A DNA stretch of 64,000 nt from Pseudomonas sp. ATCC PTA-122608 (GCF_001952855.1 NZ_LPNO01000035.1:165069-229068), one strand, 5' to 3'. Numbered from the stretch's first letter, positions 52,599 through 61,314 are shown. Notes: generated by a model not told the origin, from the sequence alone. Translations and numbers: made by a program.

Positions 52599-52847
52599 AT
52601 GGTCTCGATAGCCGAGTTTCGCCACATCATGGAGTCCGGCTTCCTGCCGCTCGCCTGTGACTGCTCGTTGAACAGCGATGGTTCTCTGCGCATCAATATC
52701 TTCGATCCCACCTCCGGGCGCGTCGACCTGCTGCTGACCCGTGTGTCTCCCCAGGGTCTGGACAGCATCCGTTCCATCTCAAACCTGATTGGCGAACTGC
52801 GCACCGAGATCAAGGCCGGGCGCAGAGGGTTTGCGGCATTCGGTTAG
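52599..52847 (+). CDS. DUF1652 family protein
   Basis: 82 residues matching the Pseudomonas DUF1652 pattern: SIAEFRHIMESGFLPLACDC, then NSDGSLRINIFDPTSGRVDL and a helical end SNLIGELRTEIKAG. ATG 52599 with AAGGG upstream; a TTG 22 codons earlier is possible. Function unknown; the family is small, cytoplasmic and almost confined to pseudomonads. Confidence 0.78.
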   Translation: MVSIAEFRHIMESGFLPLACDCSLNSDGSLRINIFDPTSGRVDLLLTRVSPQGLDSIRSISNLIGELRTEIKAGRRGFAAFG

Positions 52848-52851
52848 AGGC

Positions 52852-52995
52852 TCAAGAGACCGCTTGTGCCGACGGAGCAGTCACCACCCCGTAACCGCGC
52901 CAGCAGCAATGATCGCGGTGCCCCGGCAGGAACACGCAGCCGCCAAGGTTCATGAGCAGGACAGCGGCAACCAGCAGTGAAATTCGACGAGACAT
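52852..52995 (-). CDS. Very small lipoprotein
   Basis: 47 residues with a clear lipoprotein signal (ISLLVAAVLLMNLGGC) and a short tail with Cys-Cys (HRDHCCWRGYG). GAGGAAAT precedes the ATG at 52995. Convergent with DUF1652 by 4 nt. Function unknown. Confidence 0.6.
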   Translation of the reverse strand: MSRRISLLVAAVLLMNLGGCVFLPGHRDHCCWRGYGVVTAPSAQAVS

Positions 52996-53264
52996 GGTGA
53001 TTTCCTCAAGGTAGTGAACGTTGAAAATCAACAGGTATGCCTGCTGATTGCCAACGGTTAACCCTTGAACGCGACCGCCTGGCCAAATCCGTCGGCGCTT
53101 TTTGCATATTTCATCAAACCCCCGCAAACCCTGGGCAATACTGGCCCTGTCTACCGTCATGAGCGGTCGTGGAAAAAGTTGATTTTGACGCGACGGATTA
53201 TTCGGACACTCACCGTTCAACCCTACAGCTGCGATCACTGGCGATCGCCGATGAAGGAGTTGTC

Positions 53265-53585
53265 ATGAGACTTGCACGACCGCTGGCCAAATTACGTTAC
53301 GCCCTGTTGATCCCGCTGGCGCTGGCCGCCCTGGTCAGCACGCCGACCTTTGCCCAGACCGAAGTGATCATCCGCGAAGCGCCACCGCCGATGCGCGTCG
53401 AGGCCGTTCCCGTCGAGCGCCCGGGTTACGTGTGGGACCGCGGGCACTGGCGCTACGAAGGGCGTGGTTATGCCTGGGTGCCGGGCCACTGGCAGCCGGT
53501 GATGCGCAACGCCCGCTGGGAACCTGGCCACTGGGAATCGCGCGGCCCCAACTGGTACTGGAGAGAAGGGCACTGGATCCGCTGA
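53265..53585 (+). CDS. YXWGXW-repeat protein, secreted
   Basis: 106 residues. Signal peptide ends TFAQ. The mature part has four copies of a Tyr/Trp repeat of the form YxWxxGHW (YVWDRGHW, YAWVPGHW, ARWEPGHW, WYWREGHW). AAGGAG lies upstream of the ATG. The family is exported, of unknown role, and often next to envelope-stress regulators; here it immediately precedes an ECF sigma operon. Confidence 0.82.
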   Translation: MRLARPLAKLRYALLIPLALAALVSTPTFAQTEVIIREAPPPMRVEAVPVERPGYVWDRGHWRYEGRGYAWVPGHWQPVMRNARWEPGHWESRGPNWYWREGHWIR

Positions 53586-53632
53586 CCATTCCGTCAACCT
53601 GACCCTTAGCCACCGGACCGAGACTTGCCCTA

Positions 53633-54214
53633 TTGAAAGACACTGATCCGGACGTTGAGCTGTTGGCCCGCATCGGTAACAACGAACCGGCGGCCATCAA
53701 CGAAATGGTCACGCGCAAACTCCCGCGTTTGCTCGCGCTCGCCAGTCGGATCCTCGGGGATGCCGACGAGGCCAGGGACGTGGCCCAGGAAAGCTTCCTG
53801 CGGATCTGGCGCCAGGCCGCGAATTGGCGCAGTGGCGAAGCGCGCTTCGACACTTGGTTGCACCGCGTGGTGCTCAACCTGTGCCACGACCATTTGCGTC
53901 GGCGCAAGGAGCGCCCGTTGCACGACGAGGCGGCCATGAGCGAAGTGATCGACAGCGCGCCAGCGCCCGATGAGCAGCTGGAAGCCGCCGCCCGCAGCGC
54001 GCATATGGCCCAGGCGCTGGCATCGCTGCCTGATCGCCAGCGTGAGGCGATTGTGTTGCAGTACTACCAAGAGCTGTCGAATATCGACGCCGCGGCGCTG
54101 ATGAACATCAGCGTCGAGGCACTGGAGAGCTTGCTGTCTCGGGCCCGGCGCAACTTGCGCAGTTACCTTGACGACACACCCGGGCCCGCCCGCCCAGGAA
54201 GGGGAAAACCATGA
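53633..54214 (+). CDS. ECF RNA polymerase sigma factor
   Basis: 193 residues with TTG start (no ATG before region 2). Region 2: RLLALASRILGDADEARDVA, QESFLRIWRQA, FDTWLHRVVLNLCHDHLRRR. Region 4: LASLPDRQREAIVLQYYQEL and NIDAAALMNISVEALESLLS. The stop overlaps the next start (ATGA), and all three genes of this operon overlap in this way. Resembles sigma factors linked to metal or envelope stress. Confidence 0.9.
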   Translation: MKDTDPDVELLARIGNNEPAAINEMVTRKLPRLLALASRILGDADEARDVAQESFLRIWRQAANWRSGEARFDTWLHRVVLNLCHDHLRRRKERPLHDEAAMSEVIDSAPAPDEQLEAAARSAHMAQALASLPDRQREAIVLQYYQELSNIDAAALMNISVEALESLLSRARRNLRSYLDDTPGPARPGRGKP

Positions 54215-54642
54215 CGCCCGAACGATTTGCCCAACTGGCCGAGGCTTACGGCGGCTACTTGCACCGTTGGCCCAGTGCCGAACAGGCGCAGGCCCAGGCA
54301 CTGCTGGACGCAGGCGATGCCGGCGCTCTCGAGGCGCTGCACCAGGCGCGATGGCTCGATGGCCAGTTGGACGGCTATCAACTGGCGCCCGTCGACCCGG
54401 CGCTGGCGCGGCAGATCCGCCACTCGTTTCCCCAGCGCCAGTCCTTTTGGGCACGCTACGCCGGCTGGCTATCGCCCGCCGGCTTCGTCGGCGTGGGCAT
54501 CGCCGGGATTGCCGCCGGCATCCTGGTGGCATCGTTGAGCGTGCCGCTGCCCATGCTCGGTCCTGAAGTACTGCCCAGTGTCTTCGACCAGGGCGACGCC
54601 GACGTCGTCTTCACCGTCAACGCCGAGGAAAGCGAGCAATGA
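54211..54642 (+). CDS. Probable anti-sigma membrane protein
   Basis: 143 residues: a cytoplasmic N-terminus with an anti-sigma-like helical region (MTPERFAQLAEAYGGYLHRW), one membrane segment (SPAGFVGVGIAGIAAGILVA), and a short periplasmic tail. Position between an ECF sigma gene and a metal-sensor-like gene, with ATGA overlaps on both sides, supports an anti-sigma role; the sequence alone does not prove it. Confidence 0.7.
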   Translation: MTPERFAQLAEAYGGYLHRWPSAEQAQAQALLDAGDAGALEALHQARWLDGQLDGYQLAPVDPALARQIRHSFPQRQSFWARYAGWLSPAGFVGVGIAGIAAGILVASLSVPLPMLGPEVLPSVFDQGDADVVFTVNAEESEQ

Positions 54643-55109
54643 CCCCGTCACCCAAGTACCTGAAGCCGCTGTTGGTTGTGTCGGTGTTGTTCAACGTGTT
54701 TTTGATCGGTGGTGTCGGCGGTGGCCTGTACCACTGGCTGGCGAATGCCAAGCCCGCCGAGGCCGTGGTGAACCAGCATGGCTTGCGCCAGGCGATGGTC
54801 AAGCTACCGCCGGAACGGCGCAAGGAACTGCGCCAGCTGCTGCGCCAGAATCGCGCCGACAGCCAGCCACTGGTGCTCGCCGGGCGCGAGGCGCGGCTGG
54901 ATGTGATCAAGCAACTGGAAGCGCCGACCCTGGATCGTGCGGCGTTGGTGACGGATTTAGGCAAGGCCCGGCAGGCGGACATGGCGCTCCGGGCGCTGGT
55001 GGACAACACCCTGGCGCAGTTCGCCAGCACCTTGCCTCGGGATGAGCGTCAGCGCCTGGTGGAAGCGCTGTATTTGAAAGGGCAGGCGAAGGGCAGGGCC
55101 GGGCGCTGA
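54639..55109 (+). CDS. Periplasmic heavy-metal sensor/resistance-like protein
   Basis: 156 residues: an N-terminal membrane anchor (LLVVSVLFNVFLIGGVGGGL) and a periplasmic four-helix region with KLPPERRKELRQLLRQNRAD and LPRDERQRLVEALY. This matches the CnrX/CpxP-like metal-resistance sensor family, which binds metals or misfolded protein and signals to the anti-sigma partner. No His/Met metal cluster is obvious. Last gene of the sigma operon. Confidence 0.82.
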   Translation: MTPSPKYLKPLLVVSVLFNVFLIGGVGGGLYHWLANAKPAEAVVNQHGLRQAMVKLPPERRKELRQLLRQNRADSQPLVLAGREARLDVIKQLEAPTLDRAALVTDLGKARQADMALRALVDNTLAQFASTLPRDERQRLVEALYLKGQAKGRAGR

Positions 55110-55247
55110 TCGTTCCCACGCTCTGCGTGGGAATGCCGCCCCGGACGCTCTGCGTCCAGTTGGCGATGCAAGGTTCAAGTCTTGCGCAGTGGTGACGCGG
55201 AGCGTCACGGGATGCGTGCCCACGCAGAGCGTGGGAACGAGCATTAA
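55108..55247. repeat. 140-nt repeat, copy 1
   Basis: Begins GATCGTTCCCACGCTCTGCG and ends GAGCATTAA. Each end carries an inverted arm (GTTCCCACGCTCTGCGTGGGAA-like), so the copy folds into a multi-arm structure. Copy 2 follows at 55268 with two differences seen. It lies just after the sigma operon and probably serves as its transcript end. Confidence 0.85.
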
Positions 55248-55267
55248 GGTCGCCAAGAGCCACTGAA

Positions 55268-55407
55268 GATCGTTCCCACGCTCTGCGTGGGAATGCCGCT
55301 CCGGACGCTCTGCGTCCAGTTGGCGATGCAAGGTTCAAGTCTTGCGCAGTGGTGACGCGGAGCGTCACGGGATGCGTGCCCACGCAGAGCGTCGGAACGA
55401 GCATTAA
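55268..55407. repeat. 140-nt repeat, copy 2
   Basis: A direct repeat of 55108-55247 at a 160-nt period, differing at one base in the first arm region (CCGCTCC for CCGCCCC) and one near the end (GCGTCGG for GCGTGGG). It is a REP-type non-coding element; no gene fits in the 55110-55503 gap. Confidence 0.85.
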
Positions 55408-55503
55408 TCACGGAGACGGGCGACGGATTTTCCCGGTTGACCGCGTTTAACCCGGGTAAGCCCGCCACTCAGGCGACGGCTAGTCTCATTGGGGAACCGT
55501 GCC

Positions 55504-55713
55504 ATGTCCCGGATATTCAAGGCCACGCTGGCCGCCACGTTGATGGCGGCTGCGTTGTCCGGTTGTATCGTTGAACCTGTTCACCCGCGGCGCCCGCCGC
55601 CGTTGGTTGAGGTCGTGCCGGTGGCACCGGCGCCGGGGTACCAGTGGGTGCGGGGGCACTATCGCTGGGGGAATGGGCAGTGGTTATGGGTGCCGGGGCA
55701 TTGGCGCTACTGA
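55504..55713 (+). CDS. YXWGXW-repeat lipoprotein
   Basis: 69 residues. Lipobox LSGC (LAATLMAAALSGCIV), a proline-rich linker (HPRRPPPLVEVVPVAPAP), and YxWxxGHY/W repeats (YQWVRGHY, WLWVPGHW). It is a smaller relative of the protein at 53265, placed on the other side of the ECF operon. Confidence 0.8.
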   Translation: MSRIFKATLAATLMAAALSGCIVEPVHPRRPPPLVEVVPVAPAPGYQWVRGHYRWGNGQWLWVPGHWRY

Positions 55714-55746
55714 TCCCCCCACACTTTTAACTGCGACACTGAAACC

Positions 55747-55841
55747 CTGTGGGAGCTGGCTTGCCTGCGATGGCATTACGCGGTTCGACAGTGACATCCA
55801 AGTCTCACATCGCAGCCTCGTCAAAGCTCGACAGCTCCCAC
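55747..55841. repeat. Degenerate REP-like pair
   Basis: TGTGGGAGCTGGCTTGCCTG on the left and an imperfect inverse ending in GACAGCTCCCAC on the right. The arms match well only at their ends. It marks the left border of the accessory gene pair. Confidence 0.7.
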
Positions 55842-55915
55842 GATCAATTTGGAATCAACTGAATGATGTCAATATGATATTATTCGTGCCCGGACGATTC
55901 TCAATAGGGATATTC

Positions 55916-57103
55916 ATGAAGCTGATCAGTACGAACAAAGGCTTTAAAACCACGTTTCTGCGGTTGATCGCCCAGTATTCCAATATCAGTTTTGGTGTTG
56001 CATGGGCGTCTTCCGGCACCGAAGTATTTGCTGCCCTGATCACCCACCGTAGCAAGATTAGATCTGCTGTGATCGGTACACATTTTTATCAAACCCATCC
56101 TGACGTGTTGGATGAGTTTGTAGGTTCAGACTCCGTTCGGTTCGTCGTGCAACCTACCGGTGTATTTCACCCCAAGGTATATCTGTTCTGGGATAAACAT
56201 TCCTGGGCCGTGTTGATTGGTAGCGCCAACCTGACGGCTGGTGCATTCAAGGTAAACACCGAACTGACCACCTTAATCACCAGTGCCGACACCAACTCAT
56301 CTTTCAAGGATGAAGTGTTGGAACTCATCGCCGGGTATACCGCCGACGCGCGCACTATCAATCTCGATGAGGCTGCCAACTACCGTCGTATATGGGAGCT
56401 GAAACGGCCGGAGTTGGACTGCTTGGCGGACCAGTACGGTGGCCGGGAGGCCGGCAAACCTGCGATTGATTCCACAGTGATGAGCATGGATTGGGCCACC
56501 TATTTTGCGCGGATTCAGCAAGACCCGATTCATGGTTTTAATCAGCGGATCTCATTGCTCAAAACCGTACGCAAAGCATTCGAAAAACACGCACATTTTA
56601 ACGATATGGATGTGCAGATTCGCCGCGGCATCGCCGGGGTAAAAAGCAGCTTTCTTCCTAACTCCGAATGGTTTGGCAGCATGACCGGGGCGGGTGTATT
56701 TCGCAGCCTCGTTCTTCAGGGCGCTCCTGGGCTTTCCTTGGCGTTGGACAAGATCCCGCTGGAGGGTGCAGTCAGCAGGGCCGACTACGACGGATTTGTC
56801 GAAGAGTACGTCAAGGCTTTTGCCAACGGACGCCATGGCATTGGCACGGCTACGCGGTTATTGGCGATGAAGCGACCTGACACCTTTCTCTGTGTTGACT
56901 CGGCCAACCGCGCCAAGTTGGCCGAAGATGTGGGTATTCCACGGCCTGATCAAATTGACTATGCGCGCTACTGGGACGAGGTCGTGCTGCGGTTGATGGC
57001 TGCGCCATGGTGGAGCGCGCCGAAACCTGAGGACCCCGACGAACTTGAAGCCTGGAAGGGAAGGGCAGCGATGCTGGACGCCATTTTTTACGTGCAGAGG
57101 TAG
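55916..57103 (+). CDS. PLD-fold nuclease-like protein
   Basis: 395 residues. One HKD-type motif is visible: HPKVYLF at about residue 85, followed by GSANLTAGAF, as in phospholipase D-fold nucleases such as Nuc and BfiI, which use one motif per chain as dimers. The C-terminal half (about 150-395) contains GIGTATRLLAMKRPDTFLCV and a Trp-rich end, and is not recognised. ATG 55916 with AGGGA upstream. The gene is less GC-rich than its neighbours and sits beside a membrane protein gene, a setting seen in defence or accessory islands. Confidence 0.72.
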   Translation: MKLISTNKGFKTTFLRLIAQYSNISFGVAWASSGTEVFAALITHRSKIRSAVIGTHFYQTHPDVLDEFVGSDSVRFVVQPTGVFHPKVYLFWDKHSWAVLIGSANLTAGAFKVNTELTTLITSADTNSSFKDEVLELIAGYTADARTINLDEAANYRRIWELKRPELDCLADQYGGREAGKPAIDSTVMSMDWATYFARIQQDPIHGFNQRISLLKTVRKAFEKHAHFNDMDVQIRRGIAGVKSSFLPNSEWFGSMTGAGVFRSLVLQGAPGLSLALDKIPLEGAVSRADYDGFVEEYVKAFANGRHGIGTATRLLAMKRPDTFLCVDSANRAKLAEDVGIPRPDQIDYARYWDEVVLRLMAAPWWSAPKPEDPDELEAWKGRAAMLDAIFYVQR

Positions 57104-57178
57104 CCGTACGCATCTGCTGCTTTTGCAAACTTAGATTTTATGGAAAAACGCCTGACGAGGGCGTCTGAAGGAGCTGTC

Positions 57179-57952
57179 TTGGACATACCCAGTGTGATCG
57201 CATACGCGATGGATCCGATAAAGTTGTCGGTTTTCGGAATCATCGTATTTTTTGCCTCTCTATGTTTTTTCTCCCGGTTTATAAAAACTGATATCGGCTG
57301 GAAACGAATTGATTATTTCTGGCTGCTGTTTGGGGCAATCGGTCTGGTAGCGGCCTGCAACGTGGTTAAAAAAGACTGGTACGAAACACAAGTTTCCCTC
57401 GATCGAGGCGGTGTTGAGAATCTGTGGCGTAATGTGGTTTCGGTCGGGGCGAAAATGGGGTCGCCTGATATGTGCGCGTCCGCAGTCATTGACGCGAGGC
57501 CGATTCCTTCTGCTCGGGATGAGCGGATTCGGGCGTGCACGATGTTTGAGCAATACGTCATTGATAGAAAGGCCGATGAGCTGACACGCATACGTTTCTA
57601 TGACGCGTTGAGGCTGGCAGGTGCCTTAAAAACGCAGTACAAAGATCCGGAAGTCATTAACCGGCTGACAGGTTTGGAAAAGTCGTTTGACGAGCTTTCC
57701 AAGGCTGAAAAAGAGTTACGGAATCACGAGTTTTTACTTGAAGAGGCAAAAGGAAGCAGAGAATTTACCTATCTTTTCCCCTATCTTTTTGTACTGGCGG
57801 TGGCTATTCGTCTTGCTAAGGTAAGGGGGGAAATCAATCTCTCGAACCGTTCCAGAGAGAAGCAGAAAGCACAGGCGGCACTCACCACCGATGCAACGGC
57901 ACCGGTGATGAGTGCCGAGCCCGTCGCTATTCCTCCGTCAACACCTTCCTGA
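57179..57952 (+). CDS. Membrane protein with coiled coil, unknown
   Basis: About 257 residues, TTG start at 57179 with AAGGAG 6 nt upstream (an ATG at 57140 has none). Two membrane segments near the N-terminus (LSVFGIIVFFASLCFF, FWLLFGAIGLVAAC) are followed by a soluble region with cysteines, a charged coiled coil (EKSFDELSKAEKELRNHEFL), and a third membrane segment (LFPYLFVLAVAIRLA). AT-rich relative to neighbours. It overlaps the convergent LysR gene by 26 nt. It may work with the PLD-like gene 76 nt upstream. Confidence 0.65.
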   Translation: MDIPSVIAYAMDPIKLSVFGIIVFFASLCFFSRFIKTDIGWKRIDYFWLLFGAIGLVAACNVVKKDWYETQVSLDRGGVENLWRNVVSVGAKMGSPDMCASAVIDARPIPSARDERIRACTMFEQYVIDRKADELTRIRFYDALRLAGALKTQYKDPEVINRLTGLEKSFDELSKAEKELRNHEFLLEEAKGSREFTYLFPYLFVLAVAIRLAKVRGEINLSNRSREKQKAQAALTTDATAPVMSAEPVAIPPSTPS

Positions 57953-58814
57953 ACGTCTCCACCAACGGCCGCAAATTGATCCGATGCCACGCCGCCCACA
58001 GCGGCGTGGTGTAGGTCAGCCATGGCAGTTCCCGCAGCACCACACCCGGTGGTGCATTGCGGCTCAAGCCCTTTTGCACCATCGCCACACCCAACCCCGA
58101 CGCTACCAATCCCAACGCGGTAAACGGCTCGCTGGCTTCCATCGGAATCTGCGGGGTGAAACCTGCACGAATGCACGCGGCAACAAAATCATCAGCCGGG
58201 TTCGCGCCCGGTTTGCGTTGCACGCCAATCCATTGCTGCTCGGCCAGATGCTCGGGCAGCAGTTCGCTGACGCTGGCCAGCGGATGCTGCTCGGGCAGCG
58301 CCAGCAACATCGGGTCGTCCAGCACTTGCAGCGCCATCAGGTCCGGGTCATCCGCCGCCGGTGGCTCACCCACCAGGGCGATGTCGAGGCTGCGTTGGCG
58401 CAGGCCTTCCAGCTGTTCGGCGGAGGGCAGGTTGTACAGCGCGATATGCACGTTGGGCCGCGCGTCGCGCAAGACTTTCAAGGCATTGGGCAGCACGCCC
58501 GCGTGCATCGCGTTTTCGATGTAGCCGATGCACAGCCCGCCTTCTTCGCCTTTGCCCAAGCGCCGGCCCAGTGATTCCAGACGGTTGGCGTGGGTCAGCA
58601 GCGCCTTGGTTTCGGCCAGGAACGTCTGGCCGTCGCGGGTCAGGCGGATGCGCTGCTGGCTGCGCTCGAACAGGGTCAGGCCCAGGCGTTCTTCCAGTTG
58701 CGCGATCTGCCGGCTCAGGGGCGATTGGGAGATGTGCAACCGTTCGGCAGCACGCCCCACGTGTTCTTCTTCAGCGACTACAACGAAGTAGCGCAATTGG
58801 CGGAAATCGATCAT
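57927..58814 (-). CDS. LysR-family transcriptional regulator
   Basis: 295 residues. N-terminal helix-turn-helix (DFRQLRYFVVVAEEEHVGRA, AERLHISQSPLSRQIAQLEE) and a LysR substrate-binding domain. ATG 58814 is the family start. It is divergent from the aldo-keto reductase gene, so it is the likely regulator of that three-gene cluster. Confidence 0.92.
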   Translation of the reverse strand: MIDFRQLRYFVVVAEEEHVGRAAERLHISQSPLSRQIAQLEERLGLTLFERSQQRIRLTRDGQTFLAETKALLTHANRLESLGRRLGKGEEGGLCIGYIENAMHAGVLPNALKVLRDARPNVHIALYNLPSAEQLEGLRQRSLDIALVGEPPAADDPDLMALQVLDDPMLLALPEQHPLASVSELLPEHLAEQQWIGVQRKPGANPADDFVAACIRAGFTPQIPMEASEPFTALGLVASGLGVAMVQKGLSRNAPPGVVLRELPWLTYTTPLWAAWHRINLRPLVETFRKVLTEE

Positions 58815-58932
58815 GTCAGACCTGTAAGGACTCAAGTTGGTCGCAGTATGTCTTGGACGGTCCGATCTCTGCAATCTACGATCTGCTCAACGGTCAACAC
58901 AGCGACCTTGAACAATCTTGAGGATTCATCCC

Positions 58933-59937
58933 ATGAGCTTGAAAGACAAACTGCCCGGCGTGCTGGGTTTTGGCACCGCCCCATTGGGCAACATGTTCCG
59001 TGCCATCCCTGATGAAGAAGCCCAAGCCACCGTTGAAGCGGCCTGGAACCAAGGCGTGCGTTACTTCGACACTGCGCCGTTTTACGGTTCGGGCCTCTCG
59101 GAAATTCGCCTGGGCCAGGCCCTGTCGAAGTACAACCGCGACGACTATGTACTCAGCACCAAAGTTGGCCGTCTGATTCTGGACGAGGTGGAAGAAAGCG
59201 CCCGCGATCTCGGCGAGAAAAGCGGTGTGTTCGAACACGGCCGGCCGAACAAGATGGTCAACGACTACAGCGCCGATGCCACCCTGCGCTCCATCGAAGA
59301 CAGCCTCAATCGCCTGCAAACCGACCGCCTGGATATCGTGTGGATTCACGACATTGCCCAGGACTTCTACGGTGACCAATGGCTGGATTATTTCAACCAG
59401 GCGCGCACCGGTGCTTTCAAAGTACTGACTCGCCTGCGTGAAGAAGGCGTGATCAAGGCCTGGGGTCTGGGCGTCAATCGCGTCGAGCCTTGCGAATTGA
59501 CCCTGGACCTGACCGAAGCCCAGCCCGACGGCTTCCTGCTCGCCGGTCGCTACACCTTGCTCGACCACGAACGTGCCTTGCAGCGCCTGATGGACGCGGC
59601 CCTGGCGCAGAATGTCGAAATCGTGGTCGGCGGCCCGTACAGCTCCGGCATCCTGGCGGGCGGTGCGCATTTTGAGTACCAGAAAGCCAGCCCGGCGATC
59701 ATCAGCAAGGTCGAGCAGATCAAGGCGATTGCCGCTGCTCATGGCGTCAGTGTGAAAGCCGCTGCACTGCAATTCTCCCTGGCCCATCCGGCAGTGGCGG
59801 CAGTGATTCCGGGTGCCAGTCGTCCGGGGCGAATTGCTGAAGACGTCGCGGCGTTGTCAGAGAAGATTCCCGCAGCCTTTTGGCAGGCCCTGCGCGACGC
59901 CCGATTGATTTCGGCCCGTGCACCGCTGCCGCTCTAA
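58933..59937 (+). CDS. Aldo/keto reductase
   Basis: 334 residues. Motifs: GFGTAPLGNMFRAI, GVRYFDTAPFYGSGLSE (catalytic Asp and Tyr), VLSTKVGRL (Lys), DIVWIHDIAQD (His), and the C-terminal NADP-binding VIPGASRPGRIAEDV. The sequence resembles the D-threo-aldose/L-fucose dehydrogenase branch. GAGGAT precedes the ATG. First of three same-strand genes (reductase, SDR, SRPBCC) facing a LysR gene. Confidence 0.9.
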   Translation: MSLKDKLPGVLGFGTAPLGNMFRAIPDEEAQATVEAAWNQGVRYFDTAPFYGSGLSEIRLGQALSKYNRDDYVLSTKVGRLILDEVEESARDLGEKSGVFEHGRPNKMVNDYSADATLRSIEDSLNRLQTDRLDIVWIHDIAQDFYGDQWLDYFNQARTGAFKVLTRLREEGVIKAWGLGVNRVEPCELTLDLTEAQPDGFLLAGRYTLLDHERALQRLMDAALAQNVEIVVGGPYSSGILAGGAHFEYQKASPAIISKVEQIKAIAAAHGVSVKAAALQFSLAHPAVAAVIPGASRPGRIAEDVAALSEKIPAAFWQALRDARLISARAPLPL

Positions 59938-59953
59938 CCACAGGAACGCGAAC

Positions 59954-60751
59954 ATGAAAATTGATATCAGTGGCAAAGTCGCAATCGTCAGTGGCAGCAC
60001 CGCCGGAATCGGCCTGGGCATCAGCCAGGCGCTGGCGCAATCCGGCGCCACGGTGGTGGTGATCGGGCGTGAATCGAGCAAGGTCGACGAGGCGCTGGCG
60101 ACGATTCGCCAGGCAGTCCCCGGCGCTGAGCTGCGGGGCCTGGTGGCAGACCTGGGCACGGCCGAGGGCGCCGGAAAACTGTTCGCCGCCGAGCCGCGGG
60201 CCGACATCCTGGTGAACAACCTCGGGATCTTCAACGACGTCGATTTCTTCGACGCACCCGACAGTGAGTGGACGCGTTTCTACGAGGTCAACGTGATCTC
60301 CGGCGTGCGTTTGTCGCGGCACTACACGCCGGGCATGGTCGAGAAGGGCTGGGGTCGGGTGATCTTTGTGTCGTCGGAATCGGGTGTGGCGACGCCGGCC
60401 GACATGATCAACTACGGCGTCACCAAAAGCGCCAACCTGGCGGTGTCCCATGGCTTGGCCAAACGCCTGGCGGGCACCGGAGTGACGGTCAATGCAATCC
60501 TGCCGGGGCCGACCTTTACCGATGGCCTGGAGAACATGCTCAAGGACGCCGTGGCCAAGTCCGGGCGCAGTCCGCGGGATGAGGCGGATGTGTTTGTGCG
60601 CAACGCCCGACCGACGTCGATCATCCAGCGCGCGGCGAATGTGGATGAAGTGGTGAATCTGGTGGCGTACATTGCTTCACCGTTATCGTCTGCAACCACC
60701 GGTGCCGCGTTGCGGGTCGACGGCGGCGTTGTCGACAGCATGGCGATCTGA
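59954..60751 (+). CDS. SDR-family oxidoreductase
   Basis: 265 residues, a classical short-chain dehydrogenase: the NAD(P) loop VSGSTAGIGLGI, VNNLGIF, catalytic Ser in FVSSESG, and YGVTKSA with Tyr and Lys. PGPTFTDGLENML follows. 17 nt after the aldo/keto reductase. ATG 59954 after AGGAAC. Substrate unknown, probably a sugar or alcohol linked to the upstream reductase. Confidence 0.92.
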   Translation: MKIDISGKVAIVSGSTAGIGLGISQALAQSGATVVVIGRESSKVDEALATIRQAVPGAELRGLVADLGTAEGAGKLFAAEPRADILVNNLGIFNDVDFFDAPDSEWTRFYEVNVISGVRLSRHYTPGMVEKGWGRVIFVSSESGVATPADMINYGVTKSANLAVSHGLAKRLAGTGVTVNAILPGPTFTDGLENMLKDAVAKSGRSPRDEADVFVRNARPTSIIQRAANVDEVVNLVAYIASPLSSATTGAALRVDGGVVDSMAI

Positions 60752-60778
60752 ATTTCTTGAATGGTTTGGAGTGTTATC

Positions 60779-61195
60779 GTGGCAAAAGCATCTGCTGTTA
60801 TTGAAATCCCGGTTTCGGCCGAACAGGTTTGGCAATTGGTCGGCGGCTTCAATTCGCTGCCGGACTGGCTGCCCTTTATCGTCAAGAGCGAGCCGAGTGA
60901 CGGCGGCCGTGTGCGCCATCTGCAAACGGCTGATGGTGGTGTGGTGGTGGAGCGTCTGCAACGCTTTGATAACGCGGCACGTACTTACAGCTACTCCATC
61001 AGTGAGTCGCCGTTTCCGGTGAGTGAGTATTTGGCGACGTTGAAGGTTGAGGCGTTGACGGACAGCACCGCCAAGGTCACTTGGTCGGGCGTGTTTACCC
61101 CGGTGGCCGGTGTGACGGATGCGGCGGTGGAGGAGTTGTTTACCGGTGTCTACAGCGGCGGGCTGGAAGCGTTGCGGGGCAATTTCCCTGGCTGA
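60779..61195 (+). CDS. SRPBCC-family protein
   Basis: 138 residues with the helix-grip lipid/ligand-binding pattern: ASAVIEIPVSAEQVWQLVGG, SLPDWLPFI, TYSYSISESPFPVSEYLATL and WSGVFTP. GTG start at 60779 with GGAGTG upstream. The family binds hydrophobic ligands or acts as a cyclase/chaperone for small molecules. Third gene of the cluster. Confidence 0.85.
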   Translation: MAKASAVIEIPVSAEQVWQLVGGFNSLPDWLPFIVKSEPSDGGRVRHLQTADGGVVVERLQRFDNAARTYSYSISESPFPVSEYLATLKVEALTDSTAKVTWSGVFTPVAGVTDAAVEELFTGVYSGGLEALRGNFPG

Positions 61196-61205
61196 GTGAA
61201 GATCA

Positions 61206-61298
61206 AATGTGGGAGCGGGCTTGCTCGCGAATGCGGTGGATCAGTGCCAGATGGGTTGACTGACACTCCGCATTCGCGAGCAAGCCCGCTCCCACATT
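61206..61298. repeat. Paired REP element, long perfect inverted repeat
   Basis: The arms at 61206-61236 and 61268-61298 match over about 31 bases (core GGGAGCGGGCTTGCTCGCGA). It sits between two convergent genes and probably ends both transcripts. Confidence 0.88.
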
Positions 61299-61314
61299 GG
61301 TTTTGTGGTGTTCT

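Noticed and set aside
40339..61298. REP pairs at 40339, 45957 and 61206 as CRISPR or insertion-sequence ends
   Set aside because: They are isolated inverted pairs with the typical Pseudomonas REP core, without spacers, transposase gene or target duplications.
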